A stretch of 64,000 nt of DNA from Xanthoparmelia taractica (taxonomy: Eukaryota; Ascomycota; Lecanoromycetes; Lecanorales; Parmeliaceae): contig JANQBS010000174.1 in NCBI GenBank assembly GCA_033085395.1, positions 1 through 64,000 of the forward strand, given 5' to 3'. The position numbers were made by a program, and so were the translations under genes. Below, in pieces: positions 12,501-23,656 of this stretch. The notes below the pieces were generated by a model that did no database searches, was not told the origin of the DNA, and worked only from the letters and a program-made list of their open reading frames with translations. Numbering within the stretch: position 1 is the stretch's first letter; every line of letters starts with the position of its first letter.

Positions 12501-14894
12501 TACAGACCCTCAGCCGTTCGATACTTCTCGAACAGGTCAATCAAACGGTGTGGGCCCAATGACTCAGAGTATTTGGTGGCAATTTGATAGACAGCATGGA
12601 GGTTTTGGCGAATGTTGACCTTGAGCATTTCGTTCAGGCAGTCCAGTGATTGGTCAACAGACAACCGTCCAAAGTAGTCAACCAGCCACCCTTCTGGATT
12701 GTTGAGCTTGTCAGTACGAACGATGTTTCGCTTAATCACAGCTGGATCTTCCGTATTCTCTAGGACTCGCTGGTAGAGCTGAGCATTTTCACAAAGCTGG
12801 GCGATTCGAGCCTTGTCGTAGTACGAGAACATCTGGTTGCCAAGAATGGCGTCGGCAACTTGGGGCGCATTGATAAGATTCATTTCCAACAGACGTGTTT
12901 GCAGATGTCCTTGCTCAGGTTGGTTGTCTTTGAGCGCATCTAAAAGGAATGCTGTAGCTGGCTGGACTAAGTTTTGGGACTGGAAGACATCAACAACTCG
13001 CTCGATATCTACCAGTGGTCCACTCTCGTCATTCGCAAGTGCAATGGCAAATTCAGCTCCTTTGTCGGGATTGGTCTGTACGATATTTCGAATCAGCATT
13101 GCAAAATCTGGCTGGTATCCGGTCTTCTTGACGAAAGGGAGGATCTGGTCAATTTGTCCTGTCATTGCCAGTGCTGCAATGACTTTGTGAGGAACGTTGG
13201 CCCGCGAGTAGATCTGCAATGCAAGCGCAGGGTCATATGGCTGGGCGGCATCCCCCAACTCTTCTGAGCATTCCAGTTTGTTTTCATTCAGCCACTTCTC
13301 TATCAAGTGCTTTCGATTCTGTTGTAGCACAAGCCGGCCGAGCTCAAGGCTCTCGGCTCTGTTAAGCGGTCCTTTGTCTAGGAGAGTGCCAAAATATTGT
13401 AGGTGAGGAGTCAATCCACCACCTTGCGGAGGTAAGCCTTGAAACCTCGCGGTTGTTTGGGGCGTTCTCAAGAAACCCCGGGGAGAATTAGCAGCAATCT
13501 TAGCCGCATCGGTATATTGACCGGAAGCCATCAAGTTCTCGAATTGTTGGGCGTAGAGGTTGTCAGCTCCTGGTAGCCCAGCTCGTGAAGCGAGCTTTAG
13601 GGCGAGGGCGCCGTTTGCAGGATTTTGCAGTAGATAGGGGATGATGGTATTCTCATCTACGCTGACAGAGAGGACTTGGCCTTTGCGGTTGACCCCAACA
13701 ATACCAGCAGAGTCGGAATCTGGAGCCGTCGTGAAGATCGTTTCGCTTGAGATACGATTCATGAAGATGCAAGCGGCGGTCTCCAAATCGTACAAATGTA
13801 TGAAGCCATATTTCGTCACCATGTAAATGATGTTGTATTTCTGAGACACCTGCATGGCCACGGGGAAATCGTTGGTCGCTTCTGGGGGGAAGTACACGTC
13901 GACAGCCTTCTTCGCAAAAGGGGGGTTTGACGCCTGATGGTCAATCTCCACCACGTGTAACTTTGCTGACGCCGCGGTTCGGACTGCGAATGTGAAGACT
14001 CTTGTGTCTGCTGGGGCGCCTTCTAATCGAATTGTCCCGAATGCTGCGGCATGGGCTTCAATGGCCTGGCTGATACCACGCTCTCTTGAGTATAATTGCA
14101 TTTGACCAGCAACACGACCCTGTACTTGGGTGATTCCTACAACAGCCATCCATTTTTCATCCTCATTAACACGGTAGTTGATTATTTGACAGCCCTGTTA
14201 AATAAGTCTCAGCGAAGCCCAGTAAGGAGCACAATAGCACTCACAGAAAGATTTGAGTTCCTGTCGAACATTTTTTGTGGGGTAGAAGGCGGTTGCTCGA
14301 AGACATTCCAATGATACACCGAGTTTTCTGTTACTAGCCCCAAGCTATCTGGGCTGTACCATTTCCAGTAAATCACGTCTTCCAACATTGTATTGGAATT
14401 GACCTTGATTTTCTGTCCGAGATCGAAGATCTGTAGCGTTCGTTGCTGGGCTTTGAGGGCAATGACCTGCTTGTACCAATGCATGATGGCGCTGTCGGCC
14501 TTGATTGGCCGCTTGATGATTTCATTGTTGTTCTTGAGGTTCACTATGATGACTTCGGGGTTGGCGCCCTCTGGAATGGCCTGACGGACGCAGATATAGT
14601 GGTCGGACTCTAGTGTCTGCTCACAGTTAGAGTTCGGGGCTGGAAGCTTTCAAGACAGCGAGACTCACGCAAGAATTGAAGCCTATGGATTTTTGCTTTT
14701 CCCGAGTTAGTATGACCTTGCAGAGGGTGGAATATAAGCTGTAGCTTTGATGGACGTACATCAATTTCTGTATGCGTCAACTGCATGAAACCACTTATTA
14801 GCTTGTGCCCCTAGTCTGTCTAAGGATTTTAGCCGGTTATGCGTCTCACCTGAAGCAGCTCAGTGAAGCGTATTGGCAGGGCGCTGGCCGCCAT
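9558..14894 (-). CDS. CHC1: Clathrin heavy chain
   Basis: Triskelion subunit of clathrin coats for endocytosis and TGN/endosome sorting. Six exons: 14894-14850, 14780-14760, 14695-14669, 14616-14245, 14194-9965 and 9908-9558, giving about 1681 aa, the family's size. The start reads MAASALPIRFTELLQ, then LTHTEID, then QKSIGFNSC, then TLESDHYICVRQ, matching the conserved beginning of the N-terminal seven-blade propeller; exons 2 and 3 are only 21 and 27 nt. The exon 4/5 join gives NSNLS-GCQIINYR. The long exon 5 carries the propeller end and heavy-chain repeats. The last join restores LLRY-FVDIGSRECYVGML, followed by the trimerisation region and a Gln/Pro tail ending TGYRAF. Introns are 50-69 nt. 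The exon 3 acceptor is AAAAG, so that boundary is the least certain. Confidence 0.95.
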
Positions 14895-15485
14895 GATTGA
14901 AGTGTTGTCTAGTGCTCATCCACCAACTCCACGCTTGCCGGAAACTGAGGAGGGGAGACAGGAAGTCGTCAATGATTAGACTCAAATGAATGACTAGATG
15001 TTGAAAGGTGCCCTCAGGATAAGTGTAACGAGAAGGAAGGGAAGAAATTAGATGTCGTGATGTTGTTGACTTCGACATCGCAAAGCTCCTGAATCTTTAG
15101 CGGCCTTATGCCAAGGGATCTAAGGCTGAGACACTCTTGTCAAATTCGGCACCATAAGATTTCTTACTTAAATCTATATGTCCTCCAAAGTCTGTGAATA
15201 ACGTCAGGGCTATTGTCCTAACGTGACTATAGGCTAGTGTTACGTCCGTGGATTTGTACGGTATATATACTTGAGGAGCGCTATTTATCCATTTGTGAGG
15301 TGAATCTCGAACGTGATATAACACTCTGTCCTGACCTATCTGCATTCTATTTTCATGGACCGCAGTCTTAAGAGTTATCATCTACCACTTAATGAGATCT
15401 CATCAGCCTAGTCACTCTCTCACATGTCGCGATGCACATCTTGCAATCTGGATAATCATACACAGTGATCCATAAATGATCATGC
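14895..15485. promoter_or_regulatory. Clathrin heavy chain upstream region
   Basis: About 600 bp upstream of the clathrin start, before the decayed hydrolase. It presumably holds the clathrin promoter. A - strand frame at 15106-15381 shows no family resemblance and is not called. Confidence 0.45.
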
Positions 15486-15492
15486 ACCACAT

Positions 15493-16263
15493 ACAAAGCC
15501 CACAGTGGTCTGCGTTCCAGGACCCCTCCGCACGCCTACACAATTCCAATCCAGCATTTCCGCCCTAGTAGAAGTCTCAATTCCCAGGCTCGCAGTCCCC
15601 CTACCAAGCATAGGAGCTGGGGATGCTGTTGCAGCCCCATACGATGACCGCAAAATGCTTCTGACTATTCTGGAAAGACTTGTAGACGAAAGGAAGGAGG
15701 TCTTACTGATATCGCACTCGCATAGGGAAGTACGGGCTGACCAAGCAGTCCGAGGTCTCGAGAAGTCCCAGCAACTAAAACATGGCCGACCCGGATCATA
15801 CGAGTCATCTTCATGGCTGCTTTTGTCCTCGAAGGTGAATCAACATGGCCGTTCACCGAAGTTCAACTACCACCTTCATGGGCGAGACGAGGGGTAAGCA
15901 TGGCCCGCTTCAACGCCTCATTCTTTGCACACCGCTACCGTTCCTGCATTTGTCCAGGCCAACATCTGGCAAACCTGATATCCCCACCCAACCTTTCGAA
16001 GATTGTCCGCAAGAGCCTCAAGAAACTTGGGCAGAAATGTTGCAACCAGCGTTTCAGAATGCATGCACAAGTCCCGTGCTGCGCGCTTGCTAGAACGTGA
16101 ATGAGGGAAGCCGACCATCGAGGATATAGCAATGCCGGAAGAACCGCAGGATAGAATGATTGAATATATCAGGGATGATACATGGTCAGTTAGACACACC
16201 GCCAGCAGCCATTCGCCTTTTCTAAGCCGTATTGAAGAGCTTGTTGGCATATTGGGGAGTTGA
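15493..16263 (+). pseudogene. Decayed alpha/beta-hydrolase (methylesterase-like)
   Basis: Readable family blocks occur in order but in different frames. TKPTVVCVPGPLRTP ... LPSIGAG and ILERLVDERKEVLLISHS (15493-15760) match the N-terminal strands and nucleophile elbow. IFMAAFVLEGES (about 15800-15845) follows after a frame change. A segment near 16005-16085 (CPQEPQETWAEML) aligns with the lid in another frame. The C-terminus PTIEDIAMPEEPQDRMIEY ... SSHSPFLSRIEELVGIL ends at TGA 16261-16263 and keeps the catalytic His context. The usual GHSxGG around the nucleophile reads SHSHRE. The expected start region has ATA where family members start with ATG. The total span of about 770 nt equals an intact ~250-aa gene, so losses are point changes and small indels. 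Introns cannot explain all frame changes. Confidence 0.75.
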
Positions 16264-16852
16264 GGCTAGCCACATCTTGGTGGGATCCGCTGGTAGAGTT
16301 GAGTTCTTGGTGACTTCGACAGCGAATAGCATGGAAGATTCCCTAATGACCTCTGTGTAACGATACTGTCTGCAAGCGGGAGGCATTGTAGTGTATTACT
16401 ACTATAACATAGTGATGTAGTCGTAGCCTCTGGTTCACCCCCCACCCGGACAAACCCCCCACCCGAACACCTAGTACTAATCCAGCCCAGATCTAACCAA
16501 ATTAATTCTAGCGGTAACTAAAACCGAAACCATTTTCTGCAGCCGGGCAGCAAATCTTGCTTTCTACATGAACAACGCAAAAAAAGAACCTTCTTCATAA
16601 AAGCATTCCGATGAGAGTGCTGCGTAAGCGACCTCCATGAGAACCGGAAATCGTCAAATAGAATGGAGAACGAAAGCAGGGCTGGTCTTGGGTGCGGCGC
16701 TCCTTTCCCGCGCTTTGGGGAGGGCCGCAATGACTGGCCGTACATTGTCACGCATGCTCATAATTGGCTTGTCTACTTGATCTTTTGGCTGTAATCGAGA
16801 TTTCAATCTGTCTCAGTACTCTTTATCCAGTGTGTTGCTATGGAGGTAATCG
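16264..16852. other. Intergenic between hydrolase relic and INSIG gene
   Basis: No gene seen. Near 16436-16472 there are two copies of a CCCCCCACCCG(G/A)AC unit in tandem. The rest is ordinary sequence containing the INSIG 3' flank. Confidence 0.5.
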
Positions 16853-18088
16853 CTATGTCGAGACACTTGGTCTCCGACTGGGAGCACCCGCCAACCTCCT
16901 TCCTATATTTCCAAAACATACACAGCTGCAGAATAGCACGCTCGCAATCCAAATGCCAACTCCGATGCTCTCGTTGCTGAAAATACCATTATAATCCCCA
17001 ACGTCGTGAGACATGTTCATTGCACCCGCTTTGGGTGATGGAGCCGCTGGTGAGGGTACAATTTCAGGATTGACTCCAAAAGCAATGGCTGTTCCTGCCA
17101 AGCCAACAAGCATCGAGAGAAGGAAGCCTGGTTTAGAGCGGTCGACCAGGTACCAGAGCACGGGGTTGACGAGAGCTAAGGTGAGGGAGACCTGTGATGT
17201 GGACTGCCACGGAAGCCTGCGCTGTATCATCCATTAGCTTCGTACTTCATTGGACGGTTGAATTCCCCTACTTACAATTGCAAATGCAATCCCAATGAAA
17301 GCCCCTACGCTCCTAACCACAGGATTCCAGTCTGCGCCCAAGCCACTCTCCGACATCGACGCAGGTCTCGGACTCTGATCTTCACTAATATCGGCAGGCT
17401 TCGAAATCTGTGACTTCGAAGCCAGGCCCTCCTCGTCCCTCCCAGATACCTCCTCCCAAATCATATCGATCCACGGGAGCAGTCCGCCGAGGAGAACGCC
17501 AACACCGCCCCATGCCATCAAGTATACCCACGATGATTGCTCGATACCTTCCAGCTGCACAGGTGCCACCTGCTGATGGTCGTGTAGATGTGATACTATG
17601 ACTCCGTACGCTACGCCGAAAGAGAAAAGCAAGATTGTTCGGAAGCCTAGAGATAGAATGTATTCCGAAAAGTTCGGATGGGATTGATAAGAATGTGATC
17701 TTTGTAGTCGGGGGCGCTCGTAGGCACCAATAATCGGTGGTTTGTTGTCGTCGATGCTATGCCGAGGTGTTCGGCTAACGTTTCCCCACGGTGTCGAGGG
17801 TTGATCACGACTCGTCTCAATACTGGAGCCGACAGGCGTGTATATGCCGAAAAGAGTGGAAGAGGTGAGATTAAGAATGGAATGGTTTCTGCTCTGTGGC
17901 ATAGAGTTTGCCTCCATCCGAGGAGAATTATTGGCCTGCTGGGAAAAGTCCTGTTGGGAAAGGTCCTGCTGGGAAAAGTCTCGCGAGGGTGTCGTTGGAG
18001 AGGAAGGGGAGGAGTTAGTAGAGGTAGGGGTGAGGTCGTAGTGCCGCCGAGGCTGAGGATGAAGCACAGTTGTATTGTCTTCCGTCAT
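16853..18088 (-). CDS. INSIG-family ER membrane protein
   Basis: INSIG proteins bind sterol-regulated partners (HMG-CoA reductase, SCAP) in the ER. Two exons, 18088-17276 and 17221-16853, with a 54-nt intron (GTAAGT..ACAG) joining GIAFAI to RRLPWQST in phase 0, give 393 aa. The long hydrophilic N-terminus is Ser/Pro/Gln-rich with a direct SQQDLSQQDFSQQ repeat. A first membrane segment lies near RTILLFSFGVAYGVIVSHL, then the WVYLMAWGGVGVLLGGLLPW segment, an acidic loop, and the INSIG core DWNPVVRSVGAFIGIAFAI ... LTLALVNPVLWYLVDRS, followed by further hydrophobic segments (LLSMLVGLAGTAIAFGVNP, and near the C-terminus). The start at 18088 is preferred for its CACCATG context. An in-frame ATG at 18160 would add 24 residues. 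bL34m is divergent upstream. Confidence 0.9.
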
Positions 18089-18628
18089 GGTGGATACTCT
18101 GGCTATAGGAATGCAAGTCTTTCTTATGATGCTTCCTTTCTTTACCTTCCCATCAGGCACCCACTTTGGCCCGCGAGAGATGGATTAAGTTGTTTATCCT
18201 CGCATTGGGAAACTTCGACCAGCTTGTGGATATCTCTTGCAGGTTCGACAAGATGACTGAGTACATGCGACCTGAGGTGGAAATGTTGATGACGGAAAGA
18301 AGAGGGGTATGTTGAGAAGAAAGATACATGTCAAGAGCGAATATCAATGTACCCTCGGTCCCTCGGACCGAAGAGCAAACTACGAAAAGCCTTAGGTGAT
18401 AAGAGCTAAGGTAAGTAAGGGTCCACCAGCTCGGACAAACTCCTAGCCCCGGATAACGATTTTAGCCCTATGCCAAGCCTCGTTTAGGCTGACTGGCGCT
18501 TTTCCTTGCCACTAAGGATCCTGCAATTGATGATGGGTTTTCAGCCCTATGGGGCTATCCCATGCCGGTTAAGTCAAACAATTTGAAGCATCATTGCTTT
18601 AGCCCAAGCAATAACTCACATATCAACC
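18089..18628. promoter_or_regulatory. Divergent promoter region, INSIG / bL34m
   Basis: 540 bp shared upstream region of two divergent genes. It contains the 17-bp hairpin at 18355-18371, listed separately. No other element was identified with confidence. Confidence 0.6.
18355..18371. promoter_or_regulatory. Perfect inverted repeat, CGG-N9-CCG
   Basis: TCGGTCC-CTC-GGACCGA: 7-bp arms with a 3-nt spacer in the shared promoter. The half-site geometry is that of a Zn2Cys6 regulator site. Which factor binds, if any, is unknown. Confidence 0.4.
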
Positions 18629-19069
18629 ATGCAGTGTCTCCGTGTCCTTCGCTCTATTGCCCGCTCAACTCTTCCTCGCGCCCAAACCCTTCTCAAATCA
18701 ACTCCATCATCACGGTAATAACCCTTGTATATCACCATTCAATCCCCATTCTAACACACTCCCAGAGCCTTCAGCATACTCTCTACAAGCCGTCCTTCAA
18801 TACTCCCTCGAAGCGTTTTAGCTCAATCGCAAGCATCATTATCACCGCAGCCCAACCAGACTTATTCTGCACTTGACCTCCTCCCCCGCATCTCCGCTCA
18901 TCCCTCCCTCGCCTCAATACAAGTGCGCAATGGTCCGCGGGATACATATAATCCGAGTCATAGGGTACGGAAGAGGCGGGCTGGATTCTTGACAAGGCTT
19001 AGGACAAGGAAGGGAAGGGCAACGTTGAAAAGGAGGCAGTTAAAGGGTCGGGCTTCGCTGAGTCATTGA
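18629..19069 (+). CDS. MRPL34: Mitochondrial large-subunit ribosomal protein bL34m
   Basis: Component of the mitochondrial ribosome. Exon 1 is 18629-18714; the 51-nt intron 18715-18765 (GTAATA ... CTAACAC ... CCCAG) joins SSR to AFSIL; exon 2 is 18766-19069. Product 129 aa. The N-terminus is Arg/Ser/Leu-rich without acidic residues (MQCLRVLRSIARSTLPRAQ), a clear mitochondrial presequence. The C-terminal ~45 residues are the L34 domain: TYNPSHRVRKRRAGFLTRL, then RTRKGRATLKRRQLKGRASL and SH at the end. Because the gene is short and split, it is easy to miss. It is divergent from INSIG and convergent with eIF2-gamma. Confidence 0.93.
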
Positions 19070-19572
19070 TATTGTGTGGTACGAAGGGCTGCTGGGGAGA
19101 ATCGACAGAAGACTTGAAGGGAAGCTCGAGGAATCGTGTCCTCGGAGCATGACGAACGAGAGACGGCGGGGGTTGCAGGTGATGCACGGAGAGGTCAAAC
19201 TCCGCTTAAAGGCATCAATGATATCCAGACATGTATAGCATACAGGGCCATGTTACTTGATGCAAGCTTTTATCTGACATACAGTCATGTTCTCATTCCT
19301 AGGCTGGCACAATCTGGAGACACACCCATGCCTTCCACCATATCTGTTCCCATGCCACTGACATGTCTTAAGTTCAGCCTTCTAATAAGTGGCGCTTCCG
19401 CACTGCGGCGAAAACTCGAGGGGTTATTTTGCATCAGAGCTCTCAATTTACCCAGTACGACGCATGCAATGCTCAATCACACAAGACGCCAGCACGATGA
19501 TGGGAGGAAACAACTTTTGCCCACATCGTGATCAAATAGCGATTAGCTCCTGTAGTTTGTCTTCGCTGCCAC
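19070..19572. other. Intergenic between convergent bL34m and eIF2-gamma
   Basis: About 500 bp of 3' flanks for two convergent genes. Frames here have no recognisable product. Confidence 0.55.
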
Positions 19573-21222
19573 CTAATCGAGACTCGGCTCTAGCGTCACG
19601 CCCCTGCATCCAGATTTTAATTTTGCAAAATCATACAAAAATAAAGGGAGAAGAGACTTACGCAACGATGTTGGCCCATCCGATCAACCGCCAATGCTTG
19701 TCAATTCTCCTGCTCAGAGCTATTTTCTCTCCTATTTCTGTGCAGGCGGGACTCGTCAACTGAATCTTAGCAGCATCTTTCTTGACGTTCATGATCTTGG
19801 CGCCTGTGGCGGTTGATCCAATGTTGACCATCAAGACCTCAGCCTTAGACAGCTTCTCTACTTTCGCCTGCTTCCCATCCGCAGTCTTGACTCCTAGTAA
19901 TCGGCGGAGCAGCACGAAGGAGACCTCGAGCTCCGTGTATATCGACGGCAGCTGGCCTTTGAGACCGAGAACAAACCCAACGAGACGATCGGCACGACAG
20001 AGAGTGGGGTCGACTCGGGTACCTACACCAATGAGACCGCCAGGAACAGCGAACTTCAGGTCGTTGTGTTCGGCAAAGAGCGAGACAACCCTGCTGAAGA
20101 TAGGTCGGCACTTGATCTTCCCTTGCTCGTCTTTCGTGACTAGACCGGGTCGAATCTCAATTTCATCCCCGAGCTTCAGGACGCCAGTCAGGATGCTGCC
20201 TCCTGCCACACCCCCCTTTAGTTCCTCAATCTCAGCTCCCGGTTTGTTGACATCGAAGGACCTGATGATGATCATGTGTGGTGCGGCGCCAAAGTCTCGG
20301 ACGGGGACAGGGATCTTATTGACTATTCTCTCATTGATGGCGTCAATATTGTACTTCAGCTGGGCAGATATTGGAATGATGGGTGATCTATCTGCCACTG
20401 TGCCCCGAACGAAGTTCTCGATGGACTGGAAATGTTGTTCCGCGCCTTCTGATCGCATCAAGTCGACCTTATTTTGAAGAATGATGATATGGTCAAGCTT
20501 CATGATCTCAATAGCTGCTAAATGCTCCGAGGTCTGGGGTTGTGGACATGATTCATTTCCAGCGATAAGAAGTAGGGCTGCGTCCATAACGGCTGCGCCT
20601 GACAACATGGTGCTCATGAGAATATCGTGACCAGGACAATCCACAAAGCTTCAACATCGATCAGCAAAGTGCCTGGATATGATGAAAGTGCAACTTACGA
20701 TACATGTCTCACCAATCTATATCGACCCTCACACCCTGGCCTCTCACACGGTGGGTCTACCTCCTTCTCGCTCTTATAACTCTTGTAGCACGTCGGCCTT
20801 GGGCACTTTTCATTGTCACACTTGTAGATCTTTGCATTCGCATAACCCAGCTTGATAGTAATATTTCTTTCCAATTCGTTCTTGAACCTGACAGTCTGCA
20901 CCCCAGATATTGCCTTCACCACCGTTGATTTCCCATGTGCCACGTGCCCTATTGTGCCGATATTGATCGTAGCTTGCCTTGAGATGATTTCGGGCGAAAG
21001 GGGCGTCAATATGGAAGTATCGAGATCTTCTGGATTTGGTTGCTCCGGAAGCTCAGGTCTCTTTATTTCAGGCAGTGGTTCTGATTTCTTGAGCACGGAT
21101 TTTGGCTGATCGAGGGGTTCTTGATCTTCGACCTCGCCGTTCTCCTGCCCATCGACGGGCTCCATTTGTGGTGACTCTGGTCCCGATTCCTCTTCCGAAG
21201 GCATATCGCCATTCGTTGCCAT
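19573..21222 (-). CDS. GCD11: Translation initiation factor eIF2, gamma subunit
   Basis: GTPase subunit of eIF2, which carries Met-tRNAi to the 40S ribosome. Exons 21222-20699, 20648-19662 and 19603-19573 give 513 aa. The acidic N-terminal extension ends before the GTPase core: P-loop GHVAHGKST, switch region with NITIKLGYANAK, the Cys-rich knuckle (CDNEKCPRPTC ... CERPGC), DCPGHD, and LQNKVD. Domains II and III follow. Intron 1 (20698-20649, 50 nt) falls between RHVS and FVDCPG. Intron 2 (19661-19604, 58 nt) lies after WANIV; its donor GTAAGT places an in-frame TAA two bases in, so an unspliced reading ends early. The 31-nt last exon gives the conserved tail (A)GVTLEPSLD, then TAG. Confidence 0.96.
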
Positions 21223-21537
21223 GATTGCGGTGGATCAGTGCTTGTCCAGAAGGTGGACCTTGCCTGTCGCAGTTCTATTGTAAACCGTTCACTTTGCGCT
21301 CCAATCTTGCGACCAGATATTTCGACTTAGGACGGTCTTGGAAAGAGACTAGAAGCGTCTCGAGAATCGAAAGGTAATTGTAAAGGTATGGTGGGTGTAG
21401 TAGTAAATTGAGTAAGTCTTGAAAATGACTCCCAAAAACTTTGGCGGCTGTTTCTTGCCGCGGGCGCAGCGCCAAGCCCGCCTTAAGATCTCGCGGTGCG
21501 AATCTGAGGTCGACAATCTCGACACGCAACATTTACA
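21223..21537. promoter_or_regulatory. Divergent promoter, eIF2-gamma / Sad1
   Basis: 315 bp between two divergent housekeeping genes, so both promoters must lie here. No canonical TATA box or named site was picked out. Confidence 0.6.
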
Positions 21538-23490
21538 ATGGTCAAAAGGCAGGCGGAAGAGTCGCTGGAAGATGTAGTTGCTGCTGATTCTCCCGCGTCG
21601 AAGAAAGCTCGAGTCGACGACCTTCCACATCTCCGTCCCCAGACCAATGGCTCAAGTCATCTACTAGGGGGATCCATACCCGTGGATCAAGAGCAACGCG
21701 AAGAGCACAGAAGAAACGGTGGCGATGTCTTGGTCGCAGCGGATCAGGAAGAGGAGGAGTCAGAGGAGTCAGCGGGCGAGCCGGTTGATCAAGACGAGAA
21801 GTCAGCATACTCAATAACGACACGGCAGCAAGCCCCAACCGAAGGCTTTTCTGACCTCTATCTGGACACTATCAATCGGTCGGTACTGGACTTTGACTTC
21901 GAGAAGCTCTGTTCAGTCACACTCTCCAACATCAACGTTTACGCGTGCTTGGTGTGTGGGAAGTATTATCAAGGACGAGGCCCGAAGTCGCATGCTTACT
22001 TTCATGCTTTGGAGGTGGGTCACCATGTCTACGTCAATATGCAAACGAAAAGGGTTTATGTGTTGCCAGAGGGTTACGAGGTGAAGAACAAGAGTTTGGA
22101 TGACATCAAATTTGTGGTGGATCCCCAGCTTGCAAGGGAAGAGGTCGTGCAATTGGATAGGGAGGCAAAAGATGCGTGGGACTTGGGTGGGAAAAAGTAT
22201 AGACCAGGTATGATCATATTTCTTCAAATTTCAAGAAAGATGGGCTGTTGCATTGGGATGTCAGGGTGTGTTCGAGCCAGGCTCAGCGCACAACAGCTCT
22301 GTAGCTAGAGCAATGCGCCATTGACCTCAAAACATTTCCTCGTCTCCTCCGTGCACGTCTCAAGATGGACCGCTATCCAGTAAAACTGTGCTTCAATAAA
22401 GTCTTACCAATGACCTTTCTTGCGTTATGGGACTCAAAAAGTTGCTGACCACATAGCAGGCTTCGTAGGAATGAACAACATCAAAGAAAACGACTACTTC
22501 AACGTCATCATCCAAGCATTAGCACATATTCCACCCTTGCGAAACTTCATTATGCTCGAAGACCTCTCCCAAAGATCTGAGCTCGTTCAACGGTTCTCGG
22601 TCCTCGTCCGCAAAATATGGAACACACGCGCCTTCAAAACCCACGTCTCTCCCCACGAGCTCCTCCAGCAAATCTCCCGTCAATCCAACAAACGCTTCGA
22701 TCTCGTCCACCAATCCGATCCTGTCGAGTTTCTCAGCTGGTTTCTGAATAACATGCACCTTGCCCTAGGAGGCAGCAAAACGAAACCCGGAACTAGCATC
22801 ATTCAACGGGTATTCCAAGGAAAGCTGAAAATCGAGTCGCAACAGATTACCGCAAAAGCGGACGCTGGCGATCGTCTTCGCTTCGAAGAGGCGGCAGAAG
22901 TGCTGGTGGACACCACTCGCTACTTGATGCTGACCCTCGACTTGCCCGCCGCGCCGCTCTTCCAGGACGAATTGGAGAAAAACATCATACCGCAGGTGCC
23001 ACTTACCTCCATACTATCAAAATACGATGGCTTGAAATCCCAAGAACATCTCAACACGCGAAAACGATACCGACTCTTACACCCGCTCCCGCCATATCTC
23101 CTCTTCCACATCAAACGCTTCTCCAAGAACAAGTTCGTCGTCGAACACAACCCGACCATCGTCACTTTCCCCACCAGATCTCTTGACATGTCGCCGTACG
23201 TGGAGCCGAACCCATCGCTGCATCCGCCCGGCGAGCCGATATGGTATGATCTCGTGGCCAACGTGACGCATGAGGCCGTCCGGACGCGGGATGATAGTGT
23301 GGAGGGGGAGGCCGAGAGGAAGGTCTGGCGGGTACAGGTTCGAGACCGGGCGAGGGATGAGTGGTTGGAGATACAGGATTTGTATGTTGAGAGGGTTGTT
23401 ACGGAGACGTTGTTTACGAAGGAGAGTGTGTTGATGGTGTGGGAAAGGAGGAAGGAGGGCAAGGGGAAGGGTAAGGGGAATGGAAAATGA
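21538..23490 (+). CDS. SAD1: U4/U6.U5 tri-snRNP-associated USP-like protein (Sad1/USP39)
   Basis: Pre-mRNA splicing protein of the tri-snRNP, a catalytically dead ubiquitin-protease homologue. Exons 21538-22207 and 22460-23490 give 566 aa; the join restores KKYRPG-FVGMNNIKEND. Residues 1-~105 are an acidic/basic tail with an NLS-like KK/R patch. A ZnF-UBP domain follows with CLVCGKYYQGRG ... HAYFHALEVGHHVY (Cys/His ligands visible). The USP domain begins at FVGMNNIKENDYFNVIIQAL: the active-site Cys of true USPs is Asp here, as known for this family. The C-terminus is a Lys/Gly repeat (KGKGKGNGK). The intron (22208-22459) is 252 nt, far longer than the 50-60 nt typical of neighbours. Convergent with UTP13, with 166 bp between the stops. 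Confidence 0.95.
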
Positions 23491-23656
23491 TGTAGCGAGG
23501 ATACGGTAGCCTTTTAGTTTTGAAACAGAAGAGGCCTGGAGGCTTTATGTTTGTATTGCTGAGAAAGACAAGATATCCACAATCTGGATTCCCGCAGGTA
23601 GCTGACCTACATAATTGCACCAGTCTTGCTCAAGACCTTTTCCCATTATCCAATTT

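Noticed and set aside
15918..16250. 110-codon - strand frame
   Set aside because: Lies opposite the hydrolase relic, whose + strand blocks match a known fold.
19782..20477. 231-codon + strand frame opposite eIF2-gamma
   Set aside because: Antisense shadow of a conserved gene; composition follows the sense codons.
22920..23462. 180-codon - strand frame opposite SAD1
   Set aside because: Antisense shadow; the + strand frame has clear family motifs.
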